Assembly: GCF_014837245.1 (NCBI RefSeq)
Contig: NZ_JACYFU010000004.1
Coordinates: forward strand, 124,001-188,000
From: Devosia oryzisoli
GTDB taxonomy: Bacteria > Pseudomonadota > Alphaproteobacteria > Rhizobiales > Devosiaceae
Direction: 5' to 3'
Length of the DNA: 64,000 bases
Shown: piece after piece, positions 36,337-44,963 of the stretch
Position numbering within the stretch: position 1 is the first letter of the stretch
Layout of the letters: each line of letters starts with the position of its first letter
Program-made: the position numbers and the translations under genes
The notes under the pieces: model-generated
The model's database searches: none
The model's input: the letters and a program-made list of their open reading frames with translations, nothing else
Told to the model about the DNA's origin: nothing

Positions 36337-37047
36337 TTGCCACCCGATTTGCCTGCCCACGAGACCGGCTCAGCCGCCATTGCCCGCCAGCTCGGAACCT
36401 CCATCATCCGGGGTGTTCACGCGCCCGGCTCCACGTTGCCGGGGGAACTGGATCTGGCGATACAATTCGGCGCCAGCCGCAACCTGGTTCGCGAGGCCAT
36501 AAAGACGCTGGCGGGCAAGGGGCTGGTCCTGTCGCGCAAGAAGGCCGGCACCCGCGTGCGCCCGCGCGCTGACTGGCAGATGCTCGATCCGGACCTGCTC
36601 GGCTGGCGCCTGCAGGCGGGGCCCGAGTTCGACTTCGCCACGAACCTGCTCGCCCTGCGCGAGGCGATCGAGCCCGCCGCGGCCGCCGCGGCGGCTCGCC
36701 ATCAGGACCGCGCGGCCATCGACGCGGTTCGCGAAGCCTTCGAGCGCATGGTGGCCGCCGGCACGGATCGGGCCCGCTTTGCCGAACCGGACCTGCAGTT
36801 CCACAAAGCGATCCTCGCCGCGTCCGGCAACGAGTTCATGATGGCGTTCGGCGGCATGATCGAGGCGGCGCTCGCTGCGTTCATCGGCATTTCGCTGCGT
36901 CACAGCGAGGCCCCCGGCCCCTCCATCCCGATGCACGGGACGGTGCTCGACGCCATCGCGGCCGCGGACCCCGAGGCGGCAAGCGCTGCCATGCTCGCGC
37001 TTCTGGCGCGCACCCGCACCAATATCGAAAAGGACGCGACCCGGTGA
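36337..37047 (+). CDS. GntR-family regulator, FadR/FCD subfamily
   Basis: The roughly 236-residue protein has a GntR winged helix (PGSTLPGELDLAIQFGASRNLVREAIKTLAGKGLVLSRKKAGTRV, residues 28-75) and an all-helical FCD ligand domain with DLQFHKAILAASGNEFM and a conserved metal-binding His near SIPMHGTVLDAIAA. The TTG at 36337 is chosen as start because GAGGA ends 6 bases before it; the TTG at 36331 abuts that site. The stop overlaps the sulfatase start (GTGA), so the sulfatase is cotranscribed and probably controlled by this repressor. Confidence 0.9.
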   Translation: MPPDLPAHETGSAAIARQLGTSIIRGVHAPGSTLPGELDLAIQFGASRNLVREAIKTLAGKGLVLSRKKAGTRVRPRADWQMLDPDLLGWRLQAGPEFDFATNLLALREAIEPAAAAAAARHQDRAAIDAVREAFERMVAAGTDRARFAEPDLQFHKAILAASGNEFMMAFGGMIEAALAAFIGISLRHSEAPGPSIPMHGTVLDAIAAADPEAASAAMLALLARTRTNIEKDATR

Positions 37048-38477
37048 GTTCCGACCGCCCGCATATCATCCTGGTGATGACCGACCAGCAGCGCTTCGAC
37101 ACCATCCGCGCTCTGGGTGCCAGCCACATGCACACCCCCAATCTCGACCGGCTCGTGCGGGAAGGCATCAGCTTCGACAACTGCTTCATCAACGCGCCCA
37201 GTTGCGTGCCCAGCCGCGCCGCCCTGTTCTCCGGGTACAGTCCGCACACCTCCGGCGTCCTGCGCAACGGGCAGCAGTGGGGCAAGACCTGGGTCAGCCT
37301 CCTGGCCGACGCAGGCTACCACTGCGTCAACGTGGGCAAGATGCACACCATCCCCTACGATGCCCCTGCCGGCTTCCACGAGCGGTTCGTGGTGGAAAAC
37401 AAGGATCGCTTCTACGAAGGCCGCTGGTATGCCGACGAATGGGACAAGGCGCTGGTGCATCAGGGCGCAACCAAGCCCTCCCGCGCGCAGTATCGCACCA
37501 TGCCCGACTACACCGAGCGTCTGGGCGCGGTTGACTGGCCGCTGGCCGACAGGCAGCACGCCGACGTCTTCGTGGCCGAAACGGCCCTCTGGTGGCTGGA
37601 GACGCGCCCCAGGCCGGAGGCCCTGTTCATGCAGATCGGCCTGCCCGGTCCGCACCCCCCCTACGATCCCCCGGCCCGCTATGCAAAGGCTTATCTCGAC
37701 AACCCCGACCTTCCGGTCCCGCAGGTGACGGCCGCTGAACTGGATGGCCTGCCAGCGTCCCTCAAGGCCAAGCGGATGCACGACATCGAGGTGGACCACG
37801 ATGCGGTGTCCTGGAGTCTCGAGCCCACACGGGAGCAGTTGCGGCGCCTGCGCGCCCATTACGACGGCAACGTCACCCTGATCGACGAGCAGATCGGGCG
37901 CCTTCTCGAGACGCTGGAAACCACCGGCTACCTCGACAACTGCGTCGTCATCTTCATGTCCGACCATGGCGACAACCTTGGCGAACACGGCCTGTCGCAG
38001 AAGTGGTCGATGTATGACAGCGTGACGCGCGTCCCCGCCATCGTCTGGGCGCCCGGCCGCTTTGCCGGAGGCCGGAGGCTTGAGCAGATGTGCCAGCTGT
38101 TCGATTTCGGCCCCACCATCCTGGACCTGGCCGGCGTCGCTCCGCCGCCCGACATGGAGGCGCAGAGCCTCCTGCCGGCGCTGGAGGGAGCGGCGTGGCA
38201 GGGCCGCGCGGCTGTGTTCTGCGAGCAGGTGGGCGATGTCGCCATGGCCAACACCCGCCTCATCACCATGGTGCGGACACCAACGGACAAGGCGGTCTTG
38301 TTTCTGGGCGCCGATGACGGACAATATTTCGACCTCGTCGCCGATCCGGTGGAAGTGCACAACCTCTGGCACGATCCGGCGGCACAACCGCGGCTCGACC
38401 AACTGCGCCGAATGCTGCTCGAATGGCGGCTGGACAGTTCCGTCCACACCATGGACCGGGGCGTGGCGGTGCGTTAG
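37044..38477 (+). CDS. Cys-type sulfatase coupled to GntR regulator
   Basis: The 477-residue protein has Asp14 in LVMTDQQRFDT, the formylglycine cysteine Cys54 in APSCVPSRAALFSGYSPHTSG, the metal-site motif GLPGPHPPYDPP and MSDHGDNLGEHGLSQKWSMYD. No signal peptide is visible. The GTG start overlaps the GntR stop, and AAGGA lies upstream. It is convergent with a third sulfatase gene. The CxPSR motif means it needs formylglycine conversion, which the enzyme at 27840-28778 could supply. Confidence 0.93.
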   Translation: MSSDRPHIILVMTDQQRFDTIRALGASHMHTPNLDRLVREGISFDNCFINAPSCVPSRAALFSGYSPHTSGVLRNGQQWGKTWVSLLADAGYHCVNVGKMHTIPYDAPAGFHERFVVENKDRFYEGRWYADEWDKALVHQGATKPSRAQYRTMPDYTERLGAVDWPLADRQHADVFVAETALWWLETRPRPEALFMQIGLPGPHPPYDPPARYAKAYLDNPDLPVPQVTAAELDGLPASLKAKRMHDIEVDHDAVSWSLEPTREQLRRLRAHYDGNVTLIDEQIGRLLETLETTGYLDNCVVIFMSDHGDNLGEHGLSQKWSMYDSVTRVPAIVWAPGRFAGGRRLEQMCQLFDFGPTILDLAGVAPPPDMEAQSLLPALEGAAWQGRAAVFCEQVGDVAMANTRLITMVRTPTDKAVLFLGADDGQYFDLVADPVEVHNLWHDPAAQPRLDQLRRMLLEWRLDSSVHTMDRGVAVR

Positions 38478-38551
38478 CCGCCCCGCTCCAGCTCGGACAT
38501 TGCCGTCACGAGGAATGCCACTGGCACCCTCGTGACGGGATAGCCGGCCGC

Positions 38552-40090
38552 CTAGGCGCCGGCGATGCGCGGCATCCGCGTCGGCTCCGATTTCATGATC
38601 GCCTGCACCATGGCGCGCAGCAGGTCCGCCTTCAACCCTTCGGCCGCCGGGGCATCCCACAGGTTCTCGATTTCACCGGGATCGACCTCCAGATCGAATA
38701 ATTCTCCATAGTTTGCCTCGCGATAGACCGAAATCTTGTGAGTTTGATTCACATAGGTCTCGACATGCGGCATGCGCGGGTTGTGGCGGTTTTCGCAAAG
38801 CACGAAGTCGCGCGCGGCGGCTCCGCCCTGCCAGTTCTGCCACTGCGAAACCCCCTGCATTTCTCCCGGAATCGGAAGGCCTGCGAAGTCGAGAAATGTC
38901 GGCGCCAGGTCGACCAGGCTTTGCAGGTCATCGGAGACTGCCCCCGCTGCGACCTTGCCGGGCATGCGGACGATGAAGGGAATGCGCAGCATGTCCTCGT
39001 AGTGGAACGGCCCTTTCGCGATCAGGCCGTGCTGGCCGAGAAAATGCCCATGGTCGGTCGTGAAAACCACCAGGGTGTCCTCCGCCAGTCCCAGGCTGTC
39101 GAGCCTGTCGAGAATCCGACCGACTTCGGCATCGAGGAAGCTCATCATGCCGAAGTAAGTGGCCTTGTCCTTCTTGAGTTCATCGACCGGGTAGAGGTGA
39201 CTCTCACACCCATGCGCGGCAAAAGGGCTGTGCCAATCGCCGAAATCGGGATTTTCTTCCTGTGTCTTGGCGAAGTGCGGGGGGTTGCGCTCATGCTCCC
39301 CCGGGGTCACCTGGTCCACCTCCATCTCGGCCGGATCGTACATCGAGGCCCACGGTTCGCTCACGGTATAGGGCGGGTGCGGGTCGTGGAAGCTGGCCCA
39401 CAGGAAGAAAGGCTTGCCCGAGCCTGCGTGCGCGTCGAGATAGGCAAGGCTGCGCTCGCCGGTCCAGGTGGTGTAGTGAAGCTCGGCCGGTAGTTGCCAC
39501 GAACGGTCGGATCGGGTGTAGCCGCCCTTGAGCCCCTTGCCCGGTGCCTTCGACGACGTTTCACCCGGGACCGGCTGGAAATATTCTTTCCAGTCGGCGA
39601 GCCCCCGCTCCTCCATCCAGATGGCGTAATGCTGGCCCGCGTGGCTTTCGTCGGCGTGATTGCGTGCCAGTTCGCAATGCTCGAAGCCGTACCAGGTGCG
39701 GTTAAAGCCACGCCAGAAGTCGAGATCGCGCAGCACTGGCTGGCATTCCAGCGATTCCGATCCCGGGGCGGACGCCAGCGGCTGGAAATGGGCCTTGCCG
39801 ATCAACGCTGTTGAATAGCCGGCCGCGATCAGGTGATCGCCCAGCGTGGGGACGTCCTCCGGCAGCTTCACCCCGATGGTCCAGGCACCGTGATGCGAAG
39901 GATATTGGCCGGTGATGATGCTGGCGCGCGAGGGCGTACACACGGGTGCCGGGCAATAGGCGCGCTCGAACCGCGTCCCCTCGCGACACAACCGGTCCAG
40001 GTTCGGCGTCTTGAGCTTGTGGTCCTTCACGCCAAGCGCGTTGAAGTGCTGCTGATCGGTGGTGATCAGCACGATATTCGGTCGATGCAT
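38552..40090 (-). CDS. Cys-type sulfatase, third in the locus
   Basis: The 512-residue protein has Asp12 in VLITTDQQHFNALG, Cys51 in PAPVCTPSRASIITGQYPSHHG, GKAHFQPLAS, WASFHDPHPPYTVSEP and FTTDHGHFLGQHGLIAKGP. All sulfatase metal and active-site motifs are present, and no signal peptide is seen. The ATG at 40090 is preceded by GGGAGG at 6 bases, so the longer frame was not used. It is less like the other two in its middle region, so the three enzymes may attack different positions of one substrate. Confidence 0.93.
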   Translation of the reverse strand: MHRPNIVLITTDQQHFNALGVKDHKLKTPNLDRLCREGTRFERAYCPAPVCTPSRASIITGQYPSHHGAWTIGVKLPEDVPTLGDHLIAAGYSTALIGKAHFQPLASAPGSESLECQPVLRDLDFWRGFNRTWYGFEHCELARNHADESHAGQHYAIWMEERGLADWKEYFQPVPGETSSKAPGKGLKGGYTRSDRSWQLPAELHYTTWTGERSLAYLDAHAGSGKPFFLWASFHDPHPPYTVSEPWASMYDPAEMEVDQVTPGEHERNPPHFAKTQEENPDFGDWHSPFAAHGCESHLYPVDELKKDKATYFGMMSFLDAEVGRILDRLDSLGLAEDTLVVFTTDHGHFLGQHGLIAKGPFHYEDMLRIPFIVRMPGKVAAGAVSDDLQSLVDLAPTFLDFAGLPIPGEMQGVSQWQNWQGGAAARDFVLCENRHNPRMPHVETYVNQTHKISVYREANYGELFDLEVDPGEIENLWDAPAAEGLKADLLRAMVQAIMKSEPTRMPRIAGA

Positions 40091-40280
40091 CGGAGTCCTC
40101 CCGCACCACCCTATCGCGCGGAGCGATGCGGGAGCATTCAAATGACTGTCGGCAGTGATGCGATTAACTTATCGGTGCGTGGCGCTACGCAGGATCGCGC
40201 TGGCCGATGGCGGCTGCCGGATTACATCATCAAGGCCAAGGACCGAAAACTACTGTAGTGGTGGGGCACAAAGTCCGTGT

Positions 40281-40300
40281 GTGTCTAAACATTGAGACAC
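40281..40300. promoter_or_regulatory. 8-4-8 palindrome, site C of proposed regulon
   Basis: GTGTCTAA-ACAT-TGAGACAC: the right arm is the reverse complement of GTGTCTCA, so only one base departs from a perfect dyad. It lies 37 bases before the gene at 40338 and matches the sites at 41071, 49088 and 50055. Confidence 0.6.
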
Positions 40301-40337
40301 TGCAACGGCGTGGCTTTGTGTGAGTCGGAAGGGCGCG

Positions 40338-40970
40338 ATGGGTCAGTTGAATGGTCTGGGGTTCGTGGCGATCTGGAATGCGGTCCAGCCGGGGACCGAG
40401 GCCGATTTCGATGCCTGGCACAGGCAGGAGCACATGCCGGAGCGCTTGGCGATACCGGGATTTATTCGAGGAGAGCGATGGCGGGCGCGCGAGCCGGGCG
40501 GTGGGTATTTCACCTTGTACACCCTGGAAAACCCGAGCGTGGCGCGGTCGGCGCCCTATCTGAGCCGGCTGAACGATCCCACGCCATGGACGCGCCGGAT
40601 CATGGCCGGGTTTCGGCAGAACTCCCGGTGTGCTGGCGTCTTTGAGCGGAGCCTCGGCAGCCTGCCCGCGGCCCACATGGTCGTCGTCCGGCTGGAGGCG
40701 TTTGACGGGCTGGATGCGGACGCGGTGGCGCAGCAGATCATGGGGATTGGCGGCGTGGCAGGATGCCATATCGGTCGGGCCGATGCCGAGGTTTCGTCTC
40801 TAGAGACGGCGGAGCGACAGGGACGAACGGTGGGCGAGCCGGCCGGCATGATGCTGATCTCGCTTGTCCGCCGCCCGGACGCTCAGACCATGGACAAGTT
40901 GGCCGCCGCGCTTGCCGACGTTGCGCCCGATGCCATGGCAGCGTTCACCAAGGAACTGACGTTCCCCTAA
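40338..40970 (+). CDS. Two-domain EthD/dimeric alpha-beta barrel-like protein, function unknown
   Basis: The 210-residue protein starts GQLNGLGFVAIWNAVQPGTEADFDAWHRQEHMPERLAIPGFIRGERW, which resembles ferredoxin-like dimeric alpha-beta barrel domains (EthD-like), with a WHRQEHMPER segment that could be catalytic. A second similar fold appears after residue 105 (HMVVVRLEAFDGLDADAVAQQIMGIGGVAGCHIGRAD). It is soluble. GGAAGGG precedes the ATG at 40338. A copy of the proposed regulon palindrome lies upstream, and the TRAP transporter follows, so a role with the imported compound is likely. I cannot assign a reaction. Confidence 0.75.
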   Translation: MGQLNGLGFVAIWNAVQPGTEADFDAWHRQEHMPERLAIPGFIRGERWRAREPGGGYFTLYTLENPSVARSAPYLSRLNDPTPWTRRIMAGFRQNSRCAGVFERSLGSLPAAHMVVVRLEAFDGLDADAVAQQIMGIGGVAGCHIGRADAEVSSLETAERQGRTVGEPAGMMLISLVRRPDAQTMDKLAAALADVAPDAMAAFTKELTFP

Positions 40971-41070
40971 TTTTTCTGCCTCAGGAGCGCGGAGCCTGTT
41001 TGCCCACAGGGTGGGAATTCCGCGCCGCGCATTTGTCCATTGTGCCAATTTTCTCGCCAGACTGTGCGGT

Positions 41071-41090
41071 TTGTCTATTTTTTGAGAAAG
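41071..41090. promoter_or_regulatory. 8-4-8 palindrome, site D upstream of dctP-like gene
   Basis: TTGTCTAT-TTTT-TGAGAAAG keeps the spacing and core of the perfect site at 49088 (TTGTCT and TGAGA), with four arm positions changed. It lies 65 bases before the TRAP binding-protein gene. Confidence 0.5.
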
Positions 41091-41155
41091 CCGTCTTGAC
41101 AGAAACCGCGGGGCAAGCGTCTTCTCTTTCCCAGGAACGTCTGAAAGGGAACGCC

Positions 41156-42172
41156 ATGAACCGTCGTGTCTTGCTTGCCGCCGTCGCCGTGTGCGCCGTT
41201 ATCGCTGGTGGTCTGCCAGCTGCCGCCCAGCAGTTTACTGCCCGCATCGGCCATCTGGAATCCGACCAGCAGCCCCGCCACAAGGGTCTGCTGATGGTCT
41301 CGGAGCTCGTCTCGGAGCGCACCAACGGCGACGTCAAGTTTGAAATCTTCCCGGCCGGCCAGCTCGGCCAGGCCCGTGAAATGAACGAAGGCACCCAGCT
41401 GGGCCTGATGGAAGGCACCGTCTCGCCGGCCGCCTTCCTTGCGGGCTTCAATCCCGCTGTCTCCATCCTCGACGTGCCCTTCCTCTACCCCGCCGACCGC
41501 GCGAAGGCCGATGCTCTGCGCACCGGCCCGTTCGGTCAGGCCGTGCTCGACAGCTTCGCGCCGCTGGGGCTCAAGGCCATAGCCATCTGGCCGAACGGCC
41601 GCAAGTCGATGACGTCCAACAAGGACATCGAGGCGCTTGAGGATTTTGCTGGCCAGACCTTCCGCGTGATGGACAGTCAGGTGCTCATCGAGCAGTTCAA
41701 CGCTGTAGGCGCCTCCGCCGTGGCGCTCCCGTTCGGCGAACTCTACACTGCCCTGCAGACGGGCGTGGTGGACGGCCAGGAAAACGCGCTCGATACCATT
41801 GCGACCATGAAGTACCAGGAAGTGCAGGACTATCTGCTGATCTCCGAGCATGGCGCCAATGAAGACATCGTCATGTTCAACCAAGCCTGGTGGGACAGCC
41901 TGCCGGCCGAGTACCAGACGGTGATCGTCGACGCCTTCAACGAAGTGCGCCCGCAGGTGGAAGAGCTCAAGGAAGCCGCCCAGAAGACGGCCCTGGAAGC
42001 GATCCGGGCCAGCGACATCACCATTCATGAGCTGAACGACGAGCAGCGCGCGGCCTTCCGCGAGGCCATGTATGGTCCGGCCCGCGATGCCTACCTTGCC
42101 AATGCCGGCGATGCCGGACAGAAAATCGTCGACGCCTATGAGGCCGAATACGCCACCGTGGTCGGCCAGTAA
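41156..42172 (+). CDS. TRAP transporter solute-binding protein, DctP family
   Basis: The 338-residue protein has a signal peptide ending PAAAQQ (about 25) and the DctP pattern: GHLESDQQPRHKGLLMVSELV, FPAGQLGQAREMNEGTQLG, FLYPADRAKADAL, and ALPFGELYTALQTGVVDGQENA. Arg170 in GQTFRVMDS is the conserved residue that pairs with the ligand's carboxylate in this family. An acid such as orotate, dihydroorotate or a carbamoyl-amino acid would fit. AAAGGGA precedes the ATG. It is first of the dctPQM set and has a regulon palindrome upstream. Confidence 0.93.
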   Translation: MNRRVLLAAVAVCAVIAGGLPAAAQQFTARIGHLESDQQPRHKGLLMVSELVSERTNGDVKFEIFPAGQLGQAREMNEGTQLGLMEGTVSPAAFLAGFNPAVSILDVPFLYPADRAKADALRTGPFGQAVLDSFAPLGLKAIAIWPNGRKSMTSNKDIEALEDFAGQTFRVMDSQVLIEQFNAVGASAVALPFGELYTALQTGVVDGQENALDTIATMKYQEVQDYLLISEHGANEDIVMFNQAWWDSLPAEYQTVIVDAFNEVRPQVEELKEAAQKTALEAIRASDITIHELNDEQRAAFREAMYGPARDAYLANAGDAGQKIVDAYEAEYATVVGQ

Positions 42173-42270
42173 GAACCGCTTGGCGCGGCGGCAGCGCCGC
42201 GTCATCATGGCAATTCCGGGCGCCGGGTCTTCCTGGCGCCTGTTCGTTTCATGAGAATGGGGAGAGGTCG

Positions 42271-42795
42271 ATGACCAGTCAACCAACGGGGGCGCTGCAC
42301 CGGGCGCTTGGTCTTCTGGCGTCGGTGGAGCGGGTCGCGCTAGCGCTGCTGATGCTGATCATGGTCGGTCTCACGGTCATGGGCGTCCTGGTCCGCGAAC
42401 TGATCCCGACAATGGCGCGCAACGTTGCCTGGGTGGATGAGGGCGCCCGCTACATCATGGTGTGGATGGTCTTCCTGTCGCTCGGTCTGGCTCTGGCGGA
42501 AGGCCGGCAGATTGCGATGACGAGCTTTCTCGAGCGGATGAGTCCGACAACGCAGCTGTGGGTTGGCCGCCTCATCGACCTGACCGGCCTCGCGCTGTCG
42601 CTGTTCATCGCCTGGTTCGGCATCGACATGGCGCAGAGCGTGGCGCGCACCGGCCAGTTCAGCCCGACCCTGCGCATCCCCGCCGCCATCCTCTACTATG
42701 CGCTCCCCGTCGGCTTCCTGCTGCTTGCGCTGCGCTATGCCCTCAGCCTCTTCGGACTGAACGACCGCCGATCCAACATGGGAGCAGCGCACTGA
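42271..42795 (+). CDS. TRAP transporter small permease, DctQ family
   Basis: The 174-residue protein has four membrane helices and the DctQ pattern VLVRELIPTMARNVAWVDEGARYIMVWMVFLSLGLALAEGRQIAMT, followed by ILYYALPVGFLLLALRY. It stabilises the large permease in the inner membrane. Its stop overlaps the dctM-like start (TGATG). A 98-base gap separates it from the binding-protein gene; no terminator is evident there. Confidence 0.92.
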   Translation: MTSQPTGALHRALGLLASVERVALALLMLIMVGLTVMGVLVRELIPTMARNVAWVDEGARYIMVWMVFLSLGLALAEGRQIAMTSFLERMSPTTQLWVGRLIDLTGLALSLFIAWFGIDMAQSVARTGQFSPTLRIPAAILYYALPVGFLLLALRYALSLFGLNDRRSNMGAAH

Positions 42796-44078
42796 TGCTG
42801 ATCATTGCCATCCTCATCGGCGCCATGGCGCTGCTGTTTCTCGGCTTCGAGATGCTGATCGTCCTTGGCCTGCCGGGGATCCTCACCAAGGAATTCTTCT
42901 TTTCCACGATGCCGGACCTGATCTACGGGCAGCGCATCGTGGGGGGCATCAACCATTCGACGCTCCTGGCGATCCCGTTCTTCATCTTTGCCGCCGAAAT
43001 CATGTCAAAGGGGTCCATCGCCCGCTATCTGACGCAGATGGTCGGCGCTTTTCTCGGCCATCGCCGGGGCGGTACGGGTCTTACCACCGTCGCTACGGCG
43101 GCGGCCTTCGGATCGGTCTCGGGCTCCGCTCCGGCCACGGTGGCGGCACTGGGCGGCATCGTCTATCCGGAACTGAAGCGCCAGGGCTACTCCGAAAAGT
43201 TTTCCCTCGGCTTGATCGTATCCTCGGCAGAGGTGGCGCTGCTGATCCCGCCGTCAATCACGCTCATCATCTATGCGTGGCTGACCGGCACGTCGGTCGC
43301 CGCGCTCTTTGCCGCCGGTCTGGTGGTGGGGTTGTTTCTCTCAGCCGTCTTTGCCGGCTACGTGCTGTTCTACGCCTATCGTAACGACATCAAGGGCGAT
43401 CCGCGCCTCCCTTGGAGCGAGCGGCTGCAGGTCATGCGGCGGGGTATTTGGGCCCTGGGCCTGCCGGTGGTCATGCTTGGCGGTATCTATTCTGGCCTCT
43501 TCACCCCTACAGAAGCGGCCGCGGTCAGTGTCGTCTATGCTCTCCTGGTGGAAATGTTCGTCTACCGGCACATGACACTTACCGATGTGTTCAGGGTTGC
43601 CACGGGCGCGGCCATCACCACGGGTACGATCTTCGCGCTTTTGGCGATGGGATCGATCGTCGCGCATTTCATCACGCTGGCGCAACTGCCGGCCATGGTG
43701 ATCGATTTTCTGGGCGCAGTCGACGCCAACTGGGTGGCGTTCCTGCTGATCGTCAACCTGCTGTTCCTCGTGGCCGGCATGTTCATCGACCCCAATTCCA
43801 CCATGTTGATCCTGGTACCCGCGCTTTATCCGGTGGCGGTCAGCTTCGGCATCGATCCCATCCACTTTGGCATCATCGTCTGCCTCAACACCTGTATCGG
43901 CATGATCACGCCGCCGTTCGGGCTGGACATCTTCGTTGCCTCCTCGACGCTGGGCGAGCCGATCACCAAGATCATTTCCGGCATCATGCCCTTCATCACC
44001 ATCAACCTCCTGGCGCTCTTGGTCATTACCTACCTGCCCGACATCTCGATGGTTCTGCCCCGGCTCCTGGCGCCCTGA
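42795..44078 (+). CDS. TRAP transporter large permease, DctM family
   Basis: The 427-residue protein has about 12 membrane segments and family motifs: IPFFIFAAEIMSKG, GSVSGSAPATVAALGGIVYPELKRQGY, LIPPSITLIIYA, GGIYSGLFTPTEAAAVSVVYAL and NTCIGMITPPFGLDIFV. DctM is the sodium-coupled channel of TRAP transporters. The ATG overlaps the dctQ stop. An intrinsic terminator follows the stop by 16 bases. The transported substrate is inferred from the facing pyr-type genes. Confidence 0.94.
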   Translation: MLIIAILIGAMALLFLGFEMLIVLGLPGILTKEFFFSTMPDLIYGQRIVGGINHSTLLAIPFFIFAAEIMSKGSIARYLTQMVGAFLGHRRGGTGLTTVATAAAFGSVSGSAPATVAALGGIVYPELKRQGYSEKFSLGLIVSSAEVALLIPPSITLIIYAWLTGTSVAALFAAGLVVGLFLSAVFAGYVLFYAYRNDIKGDPRLPWSERLQVMRRGIWALGLPVVMLGGIYSGLFTPTEAAAVSVVYALLVEMFVYRHMTLTDVFRVATGAAITTGTIFALLAMGSIVAHFITLAQLPAMVIDFLGAVDANWVAFLLIVNLLFLVAGMFIDPNSTMLILVPALYPVAVSFGIDPIHFGIIVCLNTCIGMITPPFGLDIFVASSTLGEPITKIISGIMPFITINLLALLVITYLPDISMVLPRLLAP

Positions 44079-44094
44079 CGCTACTGGCTCCGCC

Positions 44095-44132
44095 AACAAA
44101 AAGGGCCGCCCCTCGGGGCGGCCCTTTTTGTT
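44095..44132. terminator. Bidirectional intrinsic terminator between TRAP genes and pyrE
   Basis: AACAAAAAGGGCCGCCC and its complement GGGCGGCCCTTTTTGTT enclose a CTCG loop, giving a very strong stem with a T-run on each strand. It serves the plus-strand TRAP genes and the minus-strand pyrE, which ends 16 bases away. Confidence 0.93.
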
Positions 44133-44147
44133 GTCCAGCGGGATCGA

Positions 44148-44858
44148 TCAGTTGGCGACAGCGGGGGCAAATTCGGAAATGCCGCCATGGGCCGCCGACC
44201 AGGTGGCCGGATCATTGAGGAAGCTTTCCACCTCGTCGAGCGTCTTCTTGTCGAAGTGGCCGGCCTCCTTGGCCGCATCGAGAATGTCCCACCACGTGGC
44301 AAGGTAGTGCAGCTCGACACCGAGCTCCTTCATCAGCTCGTTGCTCTTGGGGAAGATGTCGTAGAAGAACACCACGAAGCAGTGGTCGACCTTGGCGCCC
44401 GCCTTGCGCAGCGCCTCGGCGAACATGACCTTGGAACGGCCGTCGGTCGCCAGATCCTCGACCAGGAGCGTGCGGGCACCGGCGACCACCTCGCCCTCGA
44501 TCTGCGCGTTGCGACCGAAGCCCTTGGCCTTCTTGCGCACATACTGCATGGGCAGCATCAGCTTGTCGGAAATCCAGGCCGCGAAGGGAATGCCCGCGGT
44601 TTCGCCGCCCGTCACCACGTCCAGCGATTCATAGCCGATTTCGGTGGCGATGGTATGGGCGGCCAGGTCCATCAGCGCCGAGCGCAGGCGCGGGTAAGAG
44701 ATCAGCTTGCGGCAATCGACATAGACCGGGCTGGCCCAGCCGGAAGTAAAGACGAAAGGATGCTCGGCGTTGAAATGGATCGCGTTGATCTCGAGCATCA
44801 TCCGGGCGGTCTGGCGGGCGATCGTCTTCTTGTCGTCGCTGAGGTGTAGCGTTCTCAT
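44148..44858 (-). CDS. pyrE: Orotate phosphoribosyltransferase
   Basis: The 236-residue enzyme has [50 protein letters not shown] and the PRPP loop [14 protein letters not shown]. It turns orotate and PRPP into orotidine 5'-phosphate in pyrimidine synthesis, and also lets cells salvage imported orotate. It lies 105 bases downstream of pyrC on the same strand and is the last gene of the group. Whether it is the cell's only pyrE cannot be seen here. Confidence 0.95.
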   Translation of the reverse strand: MRTLHLSDDKKTIARQTARMMLEINAIHFNAEHPFVFTSGWASPVYVDCRKLISYPRLRSALMDLAAHTIATEIGYESLDVVTGGETAGIPFAAWISDKLMLPMQYVRKKAKGFGRNAQIEGEVVAGARTLLVEDLATDGRSKVMFAEALRKAGAKVDHCFVVFFYDIFPKSNELMKELGVELHYLATWWDILDAAKEAGHFDKKTLDEVESFLNDPATWSAAHGGISEFAPAVAN

Positions 44859-44963
44859 CGGGAGAATCCTTCATCGTTCTGTCATGCGGTCGCGCGAAAT
44901 CGCGGCCGCCAGACGGAGGTCCAGCGCCGCTGGGTGCGGTAGATGTCGAGTGCAACCGGTTCG

